Source: Flavobacterium channae | GTDB lineage: Bacteria > Bacteroidota > Bacteroidia > Flavobacteriales > Flavobacteriaceae | DNA length: 64,000 bases | Direction of reading: 5' to 3' | Assembly (NCBI RefSeq): GCF_021172165.1 | Contig: NZ_CP089096.1 | Location: 1,426,001 to 1,490,000, forward strand | Shown here: piece after piece, positions 15,850 through 23,514 of the stretch | Position numbering within the stretch: the stretch's first letter is position 1 | How the letters are laid out: each line of letters opens with the position of its first letter | The notes under the pieces: model-generated | Database searches by the model: none | Told to the model about the DNA's origin: nothing | The model's input: the letters and a program-made list of their open reading frames with translations, nothing else | Position numbers and translations under genes: made by a program

Positions 15850-15894
15850 CAAAATAACTACCAAAAAAAAACATGCGTTATGATTCAAATCATA
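15850..15894 (-). promoter_or_regulatory. norC: norC promoter with shared CRP/FNR-type palindrome
   Basis: The dyad TATGAT-TCAA-ATCATA lies at 15879-15894. On the minus strand the octamer TTATTTTG (15850-15857, five of six consensus bases) is centred 33 bp from the dyad centre. A start near 15844 would give a leader of about 48 nt to norC. Confidence 0.75.
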
Positions 15895-15923
15895 CTATAG
15901 AAATTAAATTAAGGATAAATTTG
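15879..15923 (+). promoter_or_regulatory. ric: ric promoter using the same palindrome in the other direction
   Basis: On the plus strand a perfect -7 element TAAATTTG (15916-15923) is centred 33 bp from the centre of the same dyad (15879-15894). One palindrome thus sits at an activating distance for both divergent genes. A degenerate TTAAGGA-N8-TCTTTTA repeat (15909-15930) straddles this -7 element, with the N8 being the -7 element itself. Confidence 0.75.
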
Positions 15924-15949
15924 TCTTTTATTGTAAATAATACATTATT

Positions 15950-16672
15950 ATGGTAATAGATTCAAACAAAACAGTGGGAAACATAGTAGCAGATGATTAT
16001 AGAACTGCAGGTGTTTTCAGTCAATTAGGTATCGATTTTTGTTGTAAAGGAAACCGAACAATCGATGAAGTATGTGCAAAAAAAGGCATTGATAAATATG
16101 TGCTTTTAGACGAACTAGAACGTGTTACGGCAAACAACAACAATCAAGGAATCGATTTTAAATCTTGGGAATTAGATTTACTTATTGATTATATAGAAAA
16201 AAAACATCATCGATATGTAGAAGAAAAAATTCCTCAATTGTTATCTTTCTTAAACAAAATAGAACAAGTGCATGGCGTACAACACCCAGAACTATTCGAA
16301 ATTAAAAAATTATTCAAAAGAAGTGCAGATGAACTAACTCAACACATGAAAAAAGAAGAGTTAATTCTGTTTCCATTTATAAAAAAAATGGTTGAAGCCA
16401 ATAGAAATAATGAATCTCTAAATAATCCTGGGTTTGGTTCTGTAACTAATCCTATAGCCATGATGATGGAAGAACATGAAAATGAAGGTGAACGCTTTGA
16501 AAAAATTGTTGAGCTTTCAAACAATTACACAGCTCCATCAAATGCTTGTAATACTTATAAAGTAACCTATCAAATGTTACAAGAATTTGAAGCGGATTTA
16601 CATGCGCACATTCATTTAGAAAATAATATTTTGTTTCCAAGTGCCATTGTTTTACAAGATAAGTTTTATTAG
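15950..16672 (+). CDS. ric: Ric (YtfE/ScdA/DnrN), di-iron repair of iron centers protein
   Basis: 240 aa. The N-terminal ScdA_N domain (about 1-60) has the conserved GIDFCCKGNRT motif with Cys31-Cys32. A hemerythrin-like domain follows, with di-iron ligand candidates in EKKHHRYVEE (His86, His87), TQHMKKEELILFP, EEHENEGERF and HAHIHLENNILFP. Ric proteins are induced by NO, repair nitrosylated Fe-S clusters and release or reduce bound NO. The divergent arrangement with norC and the shared palindrome fit co-induction. It is monocistronic, ending at a hairpin. Confidence 0.95.
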   Translation: MVIDSNKTVGNIVADDYRTAGVFSQLGIDFCCKGNRTIDEVCAKKGIDKYVLLDELERVTANNNNQGIDFKSWELDLLIDYIEKKHHRYVEEKIPQLLSFLNKIEQVHGVQHPELFEIKKLFKRSADELTQHMKKEELILFPFIKKMVEANRNNESLNNPGFGSVTNPIAMMMEEHENEGERFEKIVELSNNYTAPSNACNTYKVTYQMLQEFEADLHAHIHLENNILFPSAIVLQDKFY

Positions 16673-16692
16673 TTAATTAGGTTCTTTAAACG

Positions 16693-16724
16693 GAGTCGTT
16701 TTGCTAAACAGAGCGACTCTTTTT
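16693..16724 (+). terminator. Terminator after ric
   Basis: Arms GAGTCG (16693-16698) and CGACTC (16714-16719), then a T-run, 20 bp after the ric stop. Confidence 0.8.
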
Positions 16725-16730
16725 AAAGTA

Positions 16731-16766
16731 AAAGGACTGCTAAAATAATTAGCAGTCCTTTTTTAA
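16731..16766. terminator. Bidirectional terminator between ric and the porin gene
   Basis: A long stem AAAAGGACTGCTAA / TTAGCAGTCCTTTT with A-run on one side and T-run on the other. It lies between converging genes (ric and the nir operon end), so it can serve both directions. Confidence 0.88.
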
Positions 16767-16793
16767 TTAAAAATAACCCCATTTATAATTAAT

Positions 16794-18071
16794 CTATTTT
16801 TTGTAAGTAAACAATTGTGGATGAAATGACACCATTACCCATGCCCAATTGTTGCAATTGTTATTATTTCCACCTTTTAATATTTCCATTGTATCGCTGG
16901 CAAACATTTTGGAAACACCACCTGTAATCACAAAGTTTTTATCTAATTTATAAGTTGCTGTTAAATCGATTTCTGTACCTAAATAACTATCTTGTTCTTC
17001 TAAAGTCGTCATGTTGTAAACCGATGCAGCGCTGTAAAAAAGGTGTGGCGATAACGTAACTTGCCATTTATTTTTATCGTAAATGAATTTGGTGTACAAA
17101 TCTTGTAATCCAACCGAATTTTTATGATTTCCAACATAGAAATAATCCATTAAACCATTAAATCCGTGATTGGTTCCAAATAAAGGTGTGAATGATTTTA
17201 CTTTAGTATCGGTATCATTTTGATCTTTTCCAGATAAATATTCGAAACCTAATTCGGCTTTGAAATGATTGGTGAATTTATATCCCAAATTAAATCCCGC
17301 ATAATACGCACCAACATCAACTTTATCATTAGTTACAGCAGCTTCACCCACTTGAGCATACAAACCGAAATCACCATAAAATTTTGAAGTGTCCCATTTT
17401 CCATAAGTTCCGATGGTTTGCAAATAGGCAACTTGAAATTTATTTTCTACTAAATTTTCATATTGATAACCATTATTCAATGCTAAAAAGCTCAAACTAA
17501 GTTTAGAAAATTTTTGGTTGAACCAAATGAACTGCATGTTTTTATAGTTTGTCACATAACCCGATTCGTACAAAACTTCATTGTTATTATTTAACGCTGC
17601 TCCGAAATCCAATTGGTAGCCATTTTTCTTGTTTGTAACCAAAACAGCATCGTGGCTTTGACCTTGTTGCAACCAATCGATTCCACCCATAATTCTTTGA
17701 TTATCATAAGAAAGCACTTGTCGTCCAAATTTTGCTGTCCAATTCGTATTGAAATCATACGAAATCCAAGATTCGAATAACGCTACTCCGTTTTTATCCG
17801 ATGGAGAAGTTGTAGCCACATCGCCCCAAACTCTAACGTTTTGAAATGATAAATTGGCTTTCAATTTTTCTTGTTTGTAGAAGAAATTCATTCTTGAACG
17901 TTGGGAAACAAACGAAGTGGGATAAAAATCATCTTTCATTAATTCTTTGAAACCATTTCGGTATTCAAATCGAGGTCGTATTTGTAGGTTGACTTCTAAC
18001 TCTTGGGCAAAAGAACCTACAGTTGAAATTGCAAAAGCAACTGCAACTAGCATTTTATTTTGAAGTTTCAT
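16794..18071 (-). CDS. Outer-membrane porin, alginate-export superfamily type
   Basis: 425 aa with a signal peptide (to about AFAQ, residue 22) followed by alternating beta-strand sequence rich in Tyr, Asn, Phe and aromatic-ended strands, as in alginate_exp-type barrels. Motifs such as GRQVLSYDNQRIMGG and FESWISYDF are typical. It is the last gene of the nir operon, 26 bp after the SCO gene. Placement suggests a channel for nitrite or another anion, but substrate cannot be read from sequence. Confidence 0.75.
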   Translation of the reverse strand: MKLQNKMLVAVAFAISTVGSFAQELEVNLQIRPRFEYRNGFKELMKDDFYPTSFVSQRSRMNFFYKQEKLKANLSFQNVRVWGDVATTSPSDKNGVALFESWISYDFNTNWTAKFGRQVLSYDNQRIMGGIDWLQQGQSHDAVLVTNKKNGYQLDFGAALNNNNEVLYESGYVTNYKNMQFIWFNQKFSKLSLSFLALNNGYQYENLVENKFQVAYLQTIGTYGKWDTSKFYGDFGLYAQVGEAAVTNDKVDVGAYYAGFNLGYKFTNHFKAELGFEYLSGKDQNDTDTKVKSFTPLFGTNHGFNGLMDYFYVGNHKNSVGLQDLYTKFIYDKNKWQVTLSPHLFYSAASVYNMTTLEEQDSYLGTEIDLTATYKLDKNFVITGGVSKMFASDTMEILKGGNNNNCNNWAWVMVSFHPQLFTYKK

Positions 18072-18097
18072 GTTTTATTGATTTTTTGGGGAAGCCA

Positions 18098-18691
18098 CTA
18101 CTCTATTTTAGCCGCTTCTTCTTTGATTTTTGAAACCGTTTTGTCGTAACTAACTCCTAAGCCTTCTTGTTGGAATGCCAATTCGCCTTCCGCATTAAAT
18201 ACACTGATGATATTGGAATGTGAGAAATCTATCGGAGATATTTTTTTATAATTTACGGCTAGAACTGCAGCGAATTCTCTGGTATTTTCTTCATTTGAAC
18301 GCAAGAAAACCCATTGATCTCCAGTCATTTTATTTTCGATAGAGAAATCTTTTAATCGTTTTGGAGTATCCACCGTTGGATCAATACTTACTAAAACCAA
18401 TTGGACTTTATCCTTGTATTCTTCAGGAATTCGCTCTTCAATGTGACGCATATCTGCGACTAATCTTGGACAAGCGGCTTTACATGAAGTGTAAATCATC
18501 ACCATAACAAGAACTTTTCCTCTTAATTCTTTCAATTCAATATCTTTTCCGTCTTGATTGGTCCATTTTTCAGGTAAGTTATAAATTGATAAATCGGTGA
18601 TGGGTTTATCTTTTATATCTTGTTTTTCTTCTTTTGTATTACATCCGATTAATAAAAGGGAAGCAATTACGAATAAAATTATCTTTTTCAT
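18098..18691 (-). CDS. SCO1/SenC family copper chaperone or thiol lipoprotein
   Basis: 197 aa, lipoprotein (LIGC, Cys17), thioredoxin-like fold. The copper site is complete: Cys70 and Cys74 in TSCKAACP and His158 in FSHSN. SCO proteins deliver Cu(I) to CuA sites or act as thiol reductases in the periplasm. Here it lies in the nir operon, 23 bp after the SUMF1-like gene, so copper supply to NirK (or to NosZ CuA) is plausible; the target is inferred. Confidence 0.9.
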   Translation of the reverse strand: MKKIILFVIASLLLIGCNTKEEKQDIKDKPITDLSIYNLPEKWTNQDGKDIELKELRGKVLVMVMIYTSCKAACPRLVADMRHIEERIPEEYKDKVQLVLVSIDPTVDTPKRLKDFSIENKMTGDQWVFLRSNEENTREFAAVLAVNYKKISPIDFSHSNIISVFNAEGELAFQQEGLGVSYDKTVSKIKEEAAKIE

Positions 18692-18714
18692 AACTCAATT
18701 TTTTAATTGAAAAC

Positions 18715-19485
18715 TCAATTAGCGATGTTTTTGGCACATCGGAAACCTAAATTTTTTGTCGTATAGTTTGCTTTTATACTGCCTCTGAAAGCGTAGCGCA
18801 TAAAAGCGGCATAATTCATTAAATCGGTGGCGTTGACAGAACCACTTCCGCAGAACAAATCTTTATCGGTATCTTTATCTTTTCTGGATTCTCCTGATAA
18901 AAAGATACTGTTGAAATCGAAAGTCCATTCCCAAACTAATCCGTGCATATCGTAAACGCCCCAGTAATTCTTGAATGTTTTCCCTACAGAATTGTTGTAG
19001 GTTTTGTTTTTTTCGTACCAACTCAAGATATATTTATTGAATTCTTCTCTAGTTCTGGCGTCTTTTCGTTTTTCATCTGCCATAGCTACATATTCCCATT
19101 CATCTAAAGTGGCTAATCTTTTACCTTGACATTCGCAGTATTCTTTTGCAGCAAACCATGAAATATTGGTAACTGGCGCATTAGCATTTAATGGTCCAAA
19201 ACTTAAATCGCCAGTCCATTCTGATAAATATGTTGTATTAGCAAAAAGGCGTTTGATTTTTGATTTTCTGTAATTCGGATTTTTTTTCAAAAATTCTAAA
19301 TATTCCTGATTCGTTACCGGATACACATCCAACAAAAAGGATTTTATGTACACTGGTTTTTTATCTGTTGTTCCATATAACGGAACATAACTCCCTGCTC
19401 CAATGGTTACCATATCTTTGGGTACCTGAGAAAAAGAAATGGAAACCCAAAATAATAAAATTAGGCAGTAGTGAAATCGTTTCAT
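18715..19485 (-). CDS. Formylglycine-generating-enzyme-like (SUMF1) protein, NirV-like
   Basis: About 256 aa with a signal peptide (MKRFHYCLILLFWVSISFSQ). The ATG at 19485 is preferred over one five codons upstream because it begins the signal directly. The SUMF1 fold is shown by PVYIKSFLLDVYPVTNQEYLEFL, PVTNISWFAAKEYCECQGKRLATLDEWEY, GVYDMHGLVWEWTFDF and the C-terminal RGSIKA/LGFRCAKN. Proteins of this family next to nirK are called NirV; their function is unproven, and most bacterial relatives are not sulfatase-modifying enzymes. It follows the cytochrome c gene by 40 bp. Confidence 0.85.
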   Translation of the reverse strand: MKRFHYCLILLFWVSISFSQVPKDMVTIGAGSYVPLYGTTDKKPVYIKSFLLDVYPVTNQEYLEFLKKNPNYRKSKIKRLFANTTYLSEWTGDLSFGPLNANAPVTNISWFAAKEYCECQGKRLATLDEWEYVAMADEKRKDARTREEFNKYILSWYEKNKTYNNSVGKTFKNYWGVYDMHGLVWEWTFDFNSIFLSGESRKDKDTDKDLFCGSGSVNATDLMNYAAFMRYAFRGSIKANYTTKNLGFRCAKNIAN

Positions 19486-19525
19486 AAATTGAGCTCCCAT
19501 TCTTCAGTTTGTTTATTGTTTATAC

Positions 19526-19951
19526 TTATTTTTTACCTCTTTGTGCTTTTACCATAGCTGGAGTAACTTTTGTATTGTTATTTCCCCAACTGCTGTAAAC
19601 ATAAGTCAGTACGTCAGCCACTTGTTGGTCGTTTAATCCTTGACTAGTCATCGCACTATTGTATTTTTTACCATTTACAGTTACAGGTCCGCTTAATCCG
19701 TTTAGTACCACTTTAATGGCTCTGTTTACATCTTTATTTAAGTAATCGGATTTAGCTAAAGGAGGAAATGCATTTGGAATTCCCTGTCCGTTTGCCTGAT
19801 GGCATGCGATACATGTTTTGCTATAAATTGCTTTTCCTTTATTTACATCCTGAAATGCAACTACTTCAGATGTCTTGGTGGTTGGCAATTTAAAACTGAT
19901 TAAAGTTCCGGTTACGATAAGTGCAATGACACTCAATACTATTTTTTTCAT
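19526..19951 (-). CDS. Small cytochrome c, paralog of the NirK C-terminal domain
   Basis: 141 aa with a signal peptide or N-terminal anchor, heme motif CIACH (Cys47-His51) and probable Met ligand in NSAMTSQ. From the heme motif to the C-terminus it closely matches the C-terminal domain of the NirK encoded 26 bp upstream: [35 protein letters not shown] and DVLTYVY.SWGNN. It is thus a duplicated, stand-alone copy. It probably shuttles electrons to NirK or replaces the tethered heme domain. Confidence 0.92.
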   Translation of the reverse strand: MKKIVLSVIALIVTGTLISFKLPTTKTSEVVAFQDVNKGKAIYSKTCIACHQANGQGIPNAFPPLAKSDYLNKDVNRAIKVVLNGLSGPVTVNGKKYNSAMTSQGLNDQQVADVLTYVYSSWGNNNTKVTPAMVKAQRGKK

Positions 19952-19977
19952 TTTTGTTAACTATATTTATTTGATTA

Positions 19978-21447
19978 TTATTCGTGCATATCTTTTACTT
20001 TAGGCGCTGGTTTTGCTCTTTGTGTTTTAACCATTTCAGGGGTTACTTTGGTTTTGTTGTTACCCCAACTGTTATACACATAAGTTAAAACATCTGAAAT
20101 TTCTTGATCCGTAAGGTTTTGACTTGTCATTACAGAATTGTATTTTTTACCATTTACAGTGATTTCACCACTTAATCCGTGAAGAACTGCATTAACTGCT
20201 CTATTTGAATCTGCGTTTAAGAAATCAGATTTTGCTAATGGAGGGAAAGCCCCCGGAATACCTTGACCTTCTGATTGGTGACAAGCAAAACAAGTTCTTC
20301 CATAAATATTTTTACCATCGGCTATTTGTTGGTCTAACGTTTTATTTACCACTACTTCTTTACCATTACCCGTTTTTGGCATGTTTTGGATGGTTCCACC
20401 TTCTGGGTGATAAATTCCTTCTTGGGTTGTACCTGAATAAATTTTAGCATTCTCAGCACCTTCAACTTTTAACATCCCTAAAGCACCTTTATTGAACGCT
20501 CTGAAAATGGAGTGATCCACTAGAATGAAAGTTCCTGGAACGTCTACTTTGAACTCTACAATTGCAGAACCTCCAGCAGGAATTAATGTTGTTTGAACAT
20601 TTTTATTAATCATGTCTCCACCTTCAATGTGTACTTTGTCGAAAATCTCTCCAATAACGTGGAAGGAAGAAACTAAATTCGGTCCACCGTTACCCATGTA
20701 AATTCTAACGGTTTCACCCACTTTAGCGGTTAACGCTTTGTCACCAGTTAAAGCACCAACTTTCCCATTAAAAACTACATAATCAGGATGTTCATCTACG
20801 GCTTTTGTCATATCGAAAGGTTGTATTCCAGGTTCTCCATTTTTTCCTTTGGTATAAAAATCACCTTGCATTACATAGTATTCTTTATCTACTGGAGGTA
20901 AACCACCTTCTGGTTCTACCAAAATTAATCCGTACATTCCGTTTGCAATGTGCATCCCTACAGGAGCTGTAGCACAGTGGTACACATATAATCCTGGATT
21001 GATACATTTGAAATTAAAAGTTTTTTCATGTCCTGGTGCTACTAAAGAAGAAGCAGCTCCACCACCTGGACCTGTAACGGCGTGTAAATCGATGTTGTGA
21101 GGCAATTTGTTGTCTGGGTGATTTTTCAAAGTAAATTGTACTTCATCACCTACTCTAGTTCTAATAAAACTTCCTGGTACACTACCACCAAAAGTCCAGT
21201 AAACATATTTAACACCGTCGGCCATTTCACCTTCGATTTCTTTAATTTCCATGTTTACGATTAATTTTTTTGCTGGACGATCTCCAACAGGCTTTGGCAC
21301 AAAAGGAGGAGATGTTAATTCTGCAGTCATTTCTTCACCAACTGAAATATTAGCATAGTCGGTTTTAGAGTTGCTGTTTTGTTTACATGAAATACTTGCT
21401 GCACAAGCTACACATAATACTAAAACTTTTTTAATAAAATTACTCAT
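19978..21447 (-). CDS. nirK: NirK, copper nitrite reductase fused to cytochrome c
   Basis: 489-aa lipoprotein (ISC, Cys21). Two cupredoxin domains (about 50-345) reduce nitrite to NO. Type 1 copper ligands are in NIDLHAV's neighbouring His and in [10 protein letters not shown]; type 2 histidines in LPHNIDLH, the HCA motif region and LVDHSIF. A C-terminal cytochrome c domain has CFACH (Cys386-His390) and axial Met440 (NSVMTSQ). NirK with a C-terminal heme domain is a known three-domain variant that receives electrons internally. First gene of the nir operon; promoter carries both shared palindromes. Confidence 0.97.
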   Translation of the reverse strand: MSNFIKKVLVLCVACAASISCKQNSNSKTDYANISVGEEMTAELTSPPFVPKPVGDRPAKKLIVNMEIKEIEGEMADGVKYVYWTFGGSVPGSFIRTRVGDEVQFTLKNHPDNKLPHNIDLHAVTGPGGGAASSLVAPGHEKTFNFKCINPGLYVYHCATAPVGMHIANGMYGLILVEPEGGLPPVDKEYYVMQGDFYTKGKNGEPGIQPFDMTKAVDEHPDYVVFNGKVGALTGDKALTAKVGETVRIYMGNGGPNLVSSFHVIGEIFDKVHIEGGDMINKNVQTTLIPAGGSAIVEFKVDVPGTFILVDHSIFRAFNKGALGMLKVEGAENAKIYSGTTQEGIYHPEGGTIQNMPKTGNGKEVVVNKTLDQQIADGKNIYGRTCFACHQSEGQGIPGAFPPLAKSDFLNADSNRAVNAVLHGLSGEITVNGKKYNSVMTSQNLTDQEISDVLTYVYNSWGNNKTKVTPEMVKTQRAKPAPKVKDMHE

Positions 21448-21511
21448 GGTAGAAAAATTAGTTTTTTAATATTGGTTTAAATAATAGTTTTATTCCTATC
21501 ATTTTATAGGT

Positions 21512-21556
21512 CAAAATTAAAGGACAAAAACATCCTTTAATATGATAAAAATCATA
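21512..21556 (-). promoter_or_regulatory. nirK: nirK promoter with CRP/FNR-type palindrome
   Basis: TATGAT-AAAA-ATCATA at 21541-21556 is a perfect dyad. On the minus strand a perfect -7 element TAATTTTG (21512-21519) is centred 33 bp from it. The predicted start near 21507 gives a leader of about 60 nt. Confidence 0.8.
21517..21540. promoter_or_regulatory. Palindrome TTAAAGGA-N8-TCCTTTAA in the nirK promoter
   Basis: Perfect 8-bp arms (21517-21524 and 21533-21540) around 8 bp. It fills the space between the activator dyad, which it abuts, and the -7 element, which it overlaps by 3 bp. A protein bound here would block polymerase, so this is a repressor-site candidate. It matches the norC leader motif. 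Confidence 0.7.
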
Positions 21557-21620
21557 TTTCAAAAAAAAGTTAAAAAAATATTAAAATGATTTATAAATAG
21601 TTTAACTGAAAATAAAAAAG

Positions 21621-21644
21621 TAACTTTGTTAACCGTTTGGTTAA
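21621..21644 (+). promoter_or_regulatory. Promoter and autoregulatory operator of the TetR efflux operon
   Basis: A perfect -7 element TAACTTTG (21621-21628) is followed without gap by the dyad TTAACC-GTTT-GGTTAA (21629-21644), 16 bp before the TetR-family ATG. An operator at the transcription start is typical of TetR autorepression. Confidence 0.8.
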
Positions 21645-21660
21645 TCTAAAAAGTTAATTT

Positions 21661-22263
21661 ATGTCAACTGAAGAAAAAATATTCGAAGCCGCTTTTAAAG
21701 TTTTTCAAAGAAAGGGATTTAATGGTGCAAGAATGCAAGAAATTGCAGATGAAGCAGAAATAAATAAGGCGATGCTTCATTATTTCTTTCGAAGTAAAGA
21801 AAAATTATTTGAAGCTGTATTTTTAAATGCTTTTGGAAAATTGGCTCCTCAAATCAATCAAATATTTAATTCCGAAGATTCAGTTTTTATTAAAATTGAG
21901 AAATTTACTCAAAGCTACATCAATTTTGTACTTGAATATCCATTTTTACCGCAATTCATTGTTCAAGAAATGAATAATAATAGTGAATTTGTGTCTAATT
22001 TTTTAAAGGTTGAGAATCGACCTAATCCCATAAAACTGATCGCGCAAATTGAGAAAGAAATTGAATTAGGAATAATAAAACCAATTCATCCTAAACAATT
22101 ATTATTAGATATTTTCTCCATGACAATTTTCTCATTTGCAGCGCAAGGTTTAGTAAAAGGCATGTTACAGTTAACAGAAGAAGAATTTAAATCATTAATG
22201 ATTGAACGTAAAAAACATATAAGTAATCAAATAATTATGGCAATTAAAAATGATGAAGTATAA
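21661..22263 (+). CDS. TetR/AcrR family transcriptional regulator
   Basis: 200 aa. The N-terminal helix-turn-helix (about 5-50) reads KGFNGARMQEIADEAEINKAMLHYFFRSKEKLFEAVF, here named by its parts GARMQEIADEA and LHYFFRSKEKLF, which are classical TetR recognition sequences. The remaining residues are a helical ligand-binding domain. It overlaps the next gene (TolC-like) by 14 bp and has a palindromic operator at its own promoter, so it most likely represses the whole efflux operon and is released by a substrate of the pump. The ligand is unknown. Confidence 0.92.
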   Translation: MSTEEKIFEAAFKVFQRKGFNGARMQEIADEAEINKAMLHYFFRSKEKLFEAVFLNAFGKLAPQINQIFNSEDSVFIKIEKFTQSYINFVLEYPFLPQFIVQEMNNNSEFVSNFLKVENRPNPIKLIAQIEKEIELGIIKPIHPKQLLLDIFSMTIFSFAAQGLVKGMLQLTEEEFKSLMIERKKHISNQIIMAIKNDEV

Positions 22264-23503
22264 AATAGTAATAATAAGTTTTTTTCTTTTCCAACTAGTT
22301 ACTGCGCAAGAGCAGTTAACATTGGAAGAATGCTATCAATTAGTTGAAACTAACTATCCATTAGCCATGCAAAATTTAATTTTAGCAAATCAGCTTGAAG
22401 TTCAAACAGAAGCTTTTAATAAAGATAAATTACCAAAAGTCTCATTAAATGCTCAAGCAACATATCAATCGGAAGTTACCCGAGTTCCTTTTTCATTACC
22501 TAACGCTACAATTGAACCACTAAATAAAGACCAATATCGCGCTACTTTAGATATAAATCAATTAATCTATAATGGAAATGTTATAAAAGCGCAAACCAAT
22601 TTAAAAACAGCTCAAACCAAAACGCAACAGCAACAAGTAAAAGTTTCTTTGTACCAATTAAAAAATCTTGTAAATCAGTATTATTTTGGAATTTTATTGT
22701 TGCAAAAAAAGCAAGAATTAGTAACGACAAAAAAAGTATTACTTCTCGAGAAAATTAAAGAAATTCAAGCAGCAGTTAAATTTGGTGCTGTTTTGCCTTC
22801 ATCGGAACAAGTGATTCAAGCTGAAATTATTAAAATCGATCAGCAATCGAGCGATATTCGTTACGAAAAATTAAAACTCTTCAATCATCTAAATAAATTA
22901 ACTGATGCAAACTTTAATGAAGATATAGAATTAGTAGAAAGCATAACTACATTAAATATTGAAGGAAATCGTCCTGAATACGAATTATTTGAATTGCAAA
23001 ATCAACAAATAGATGCGAATAAAAGCCTTATTTCTAAAAGTAATGCTCCAAAAATAAATGCTTTTGCACAAGGTGGTTATGGAAATCCAGCTTTAAATAT
23101 GTTAAACAATTCATTTGAAACGTTCTACATGGCTGGAGTTCGATTAAACTGGACATTATTCGATTGGAATAAAACCAAAAAAGAAAAAGAAGCTTTAGAA
23201 ATTTCGAAACAACTTATCGAAACCGAAAAAGAAACTTTTGAAATTAACCTAAATAGACAATTACAAGAAATGAATTTTGAAATGGAGCGAATTGAAAAAC
23301 AATTAGTTAGCGACAATGAGATTATCCAATTGCGAGAAAAAATTGTTCGTTCTGCTGAAGCACAAATGAAAAATGGTGTTATTACTTCATCAGATTATTT
23401 GAATGAAGTTACTCAACTTTTTGAAGCTAAAATCAACGAACAAACACATAAAGTTCAATTAGAATTGGCAAAAGCGAATTATCAAATCATAAAAGGAAAT
23501 TAA
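22250..23503 (+). CDS. TolC-family outer-membrane efflux channel
   Basis: 417 aa with a signal peptide (to about VTAQ, residue 19), then two repeats of the outer-membrane efflux protein domain with long coiled-coil helices rich in Gln, Glu and Lys. The motif LTLEECYQLVETNYPLA near the N-terminus is typical. Two adjacent ATG codons (22250 and 22253) are possible starts; either lies inside the TetR gene. It would form the outer-membrane exit duct for the ABC pump encoded downstream. Confidence 0.9.
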   Translation: MMKYKIVIISFFLFQLVTAQEQLTLEECYQLVETNYPLAMQNLILANQLEVQTEAFNKDKLPKVSLNAQATYQSEVTRVPFSLPNATIEPLNKDQYRATLDINQLIYNGNVIKAQTNLKTAQTKTQQQQVKVSLYQLKNLVNQYYFGILLLQKKQELVTTKKVLLLEKIKEIQAAVKFGAVLPSSEQVIQAEIIKIDQQSSDIRYEKLKLFNHLNKLTDANFNEDIELVESITTLNIEGNRPEYELFELQNQQIDANKSLISKSNAPKINAFAQGGYGNPALNMLNNSFETFYMAGVRLNWTLFDWNKTKKEKEALEISKQLIETEKETFEINLNRQLQEMNFEMERIEKQLVSDNEIIQLREKIVRSAEAQMKNGVITSSDYLNEVTQLFEAKINEQTHKVQLELAKANYQIIKGN

Positions 23504-23514
23504 ATCAACATAAA

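Noticed and set aside
1..21660. Recent horizontal transfer of the denitrification island
   Set aside because: No insertion sequence, integrase, tRNA or direct repeat at its edges was found, and base composition by eye is like the rest of the window. A codon-usage comparison would be needed.
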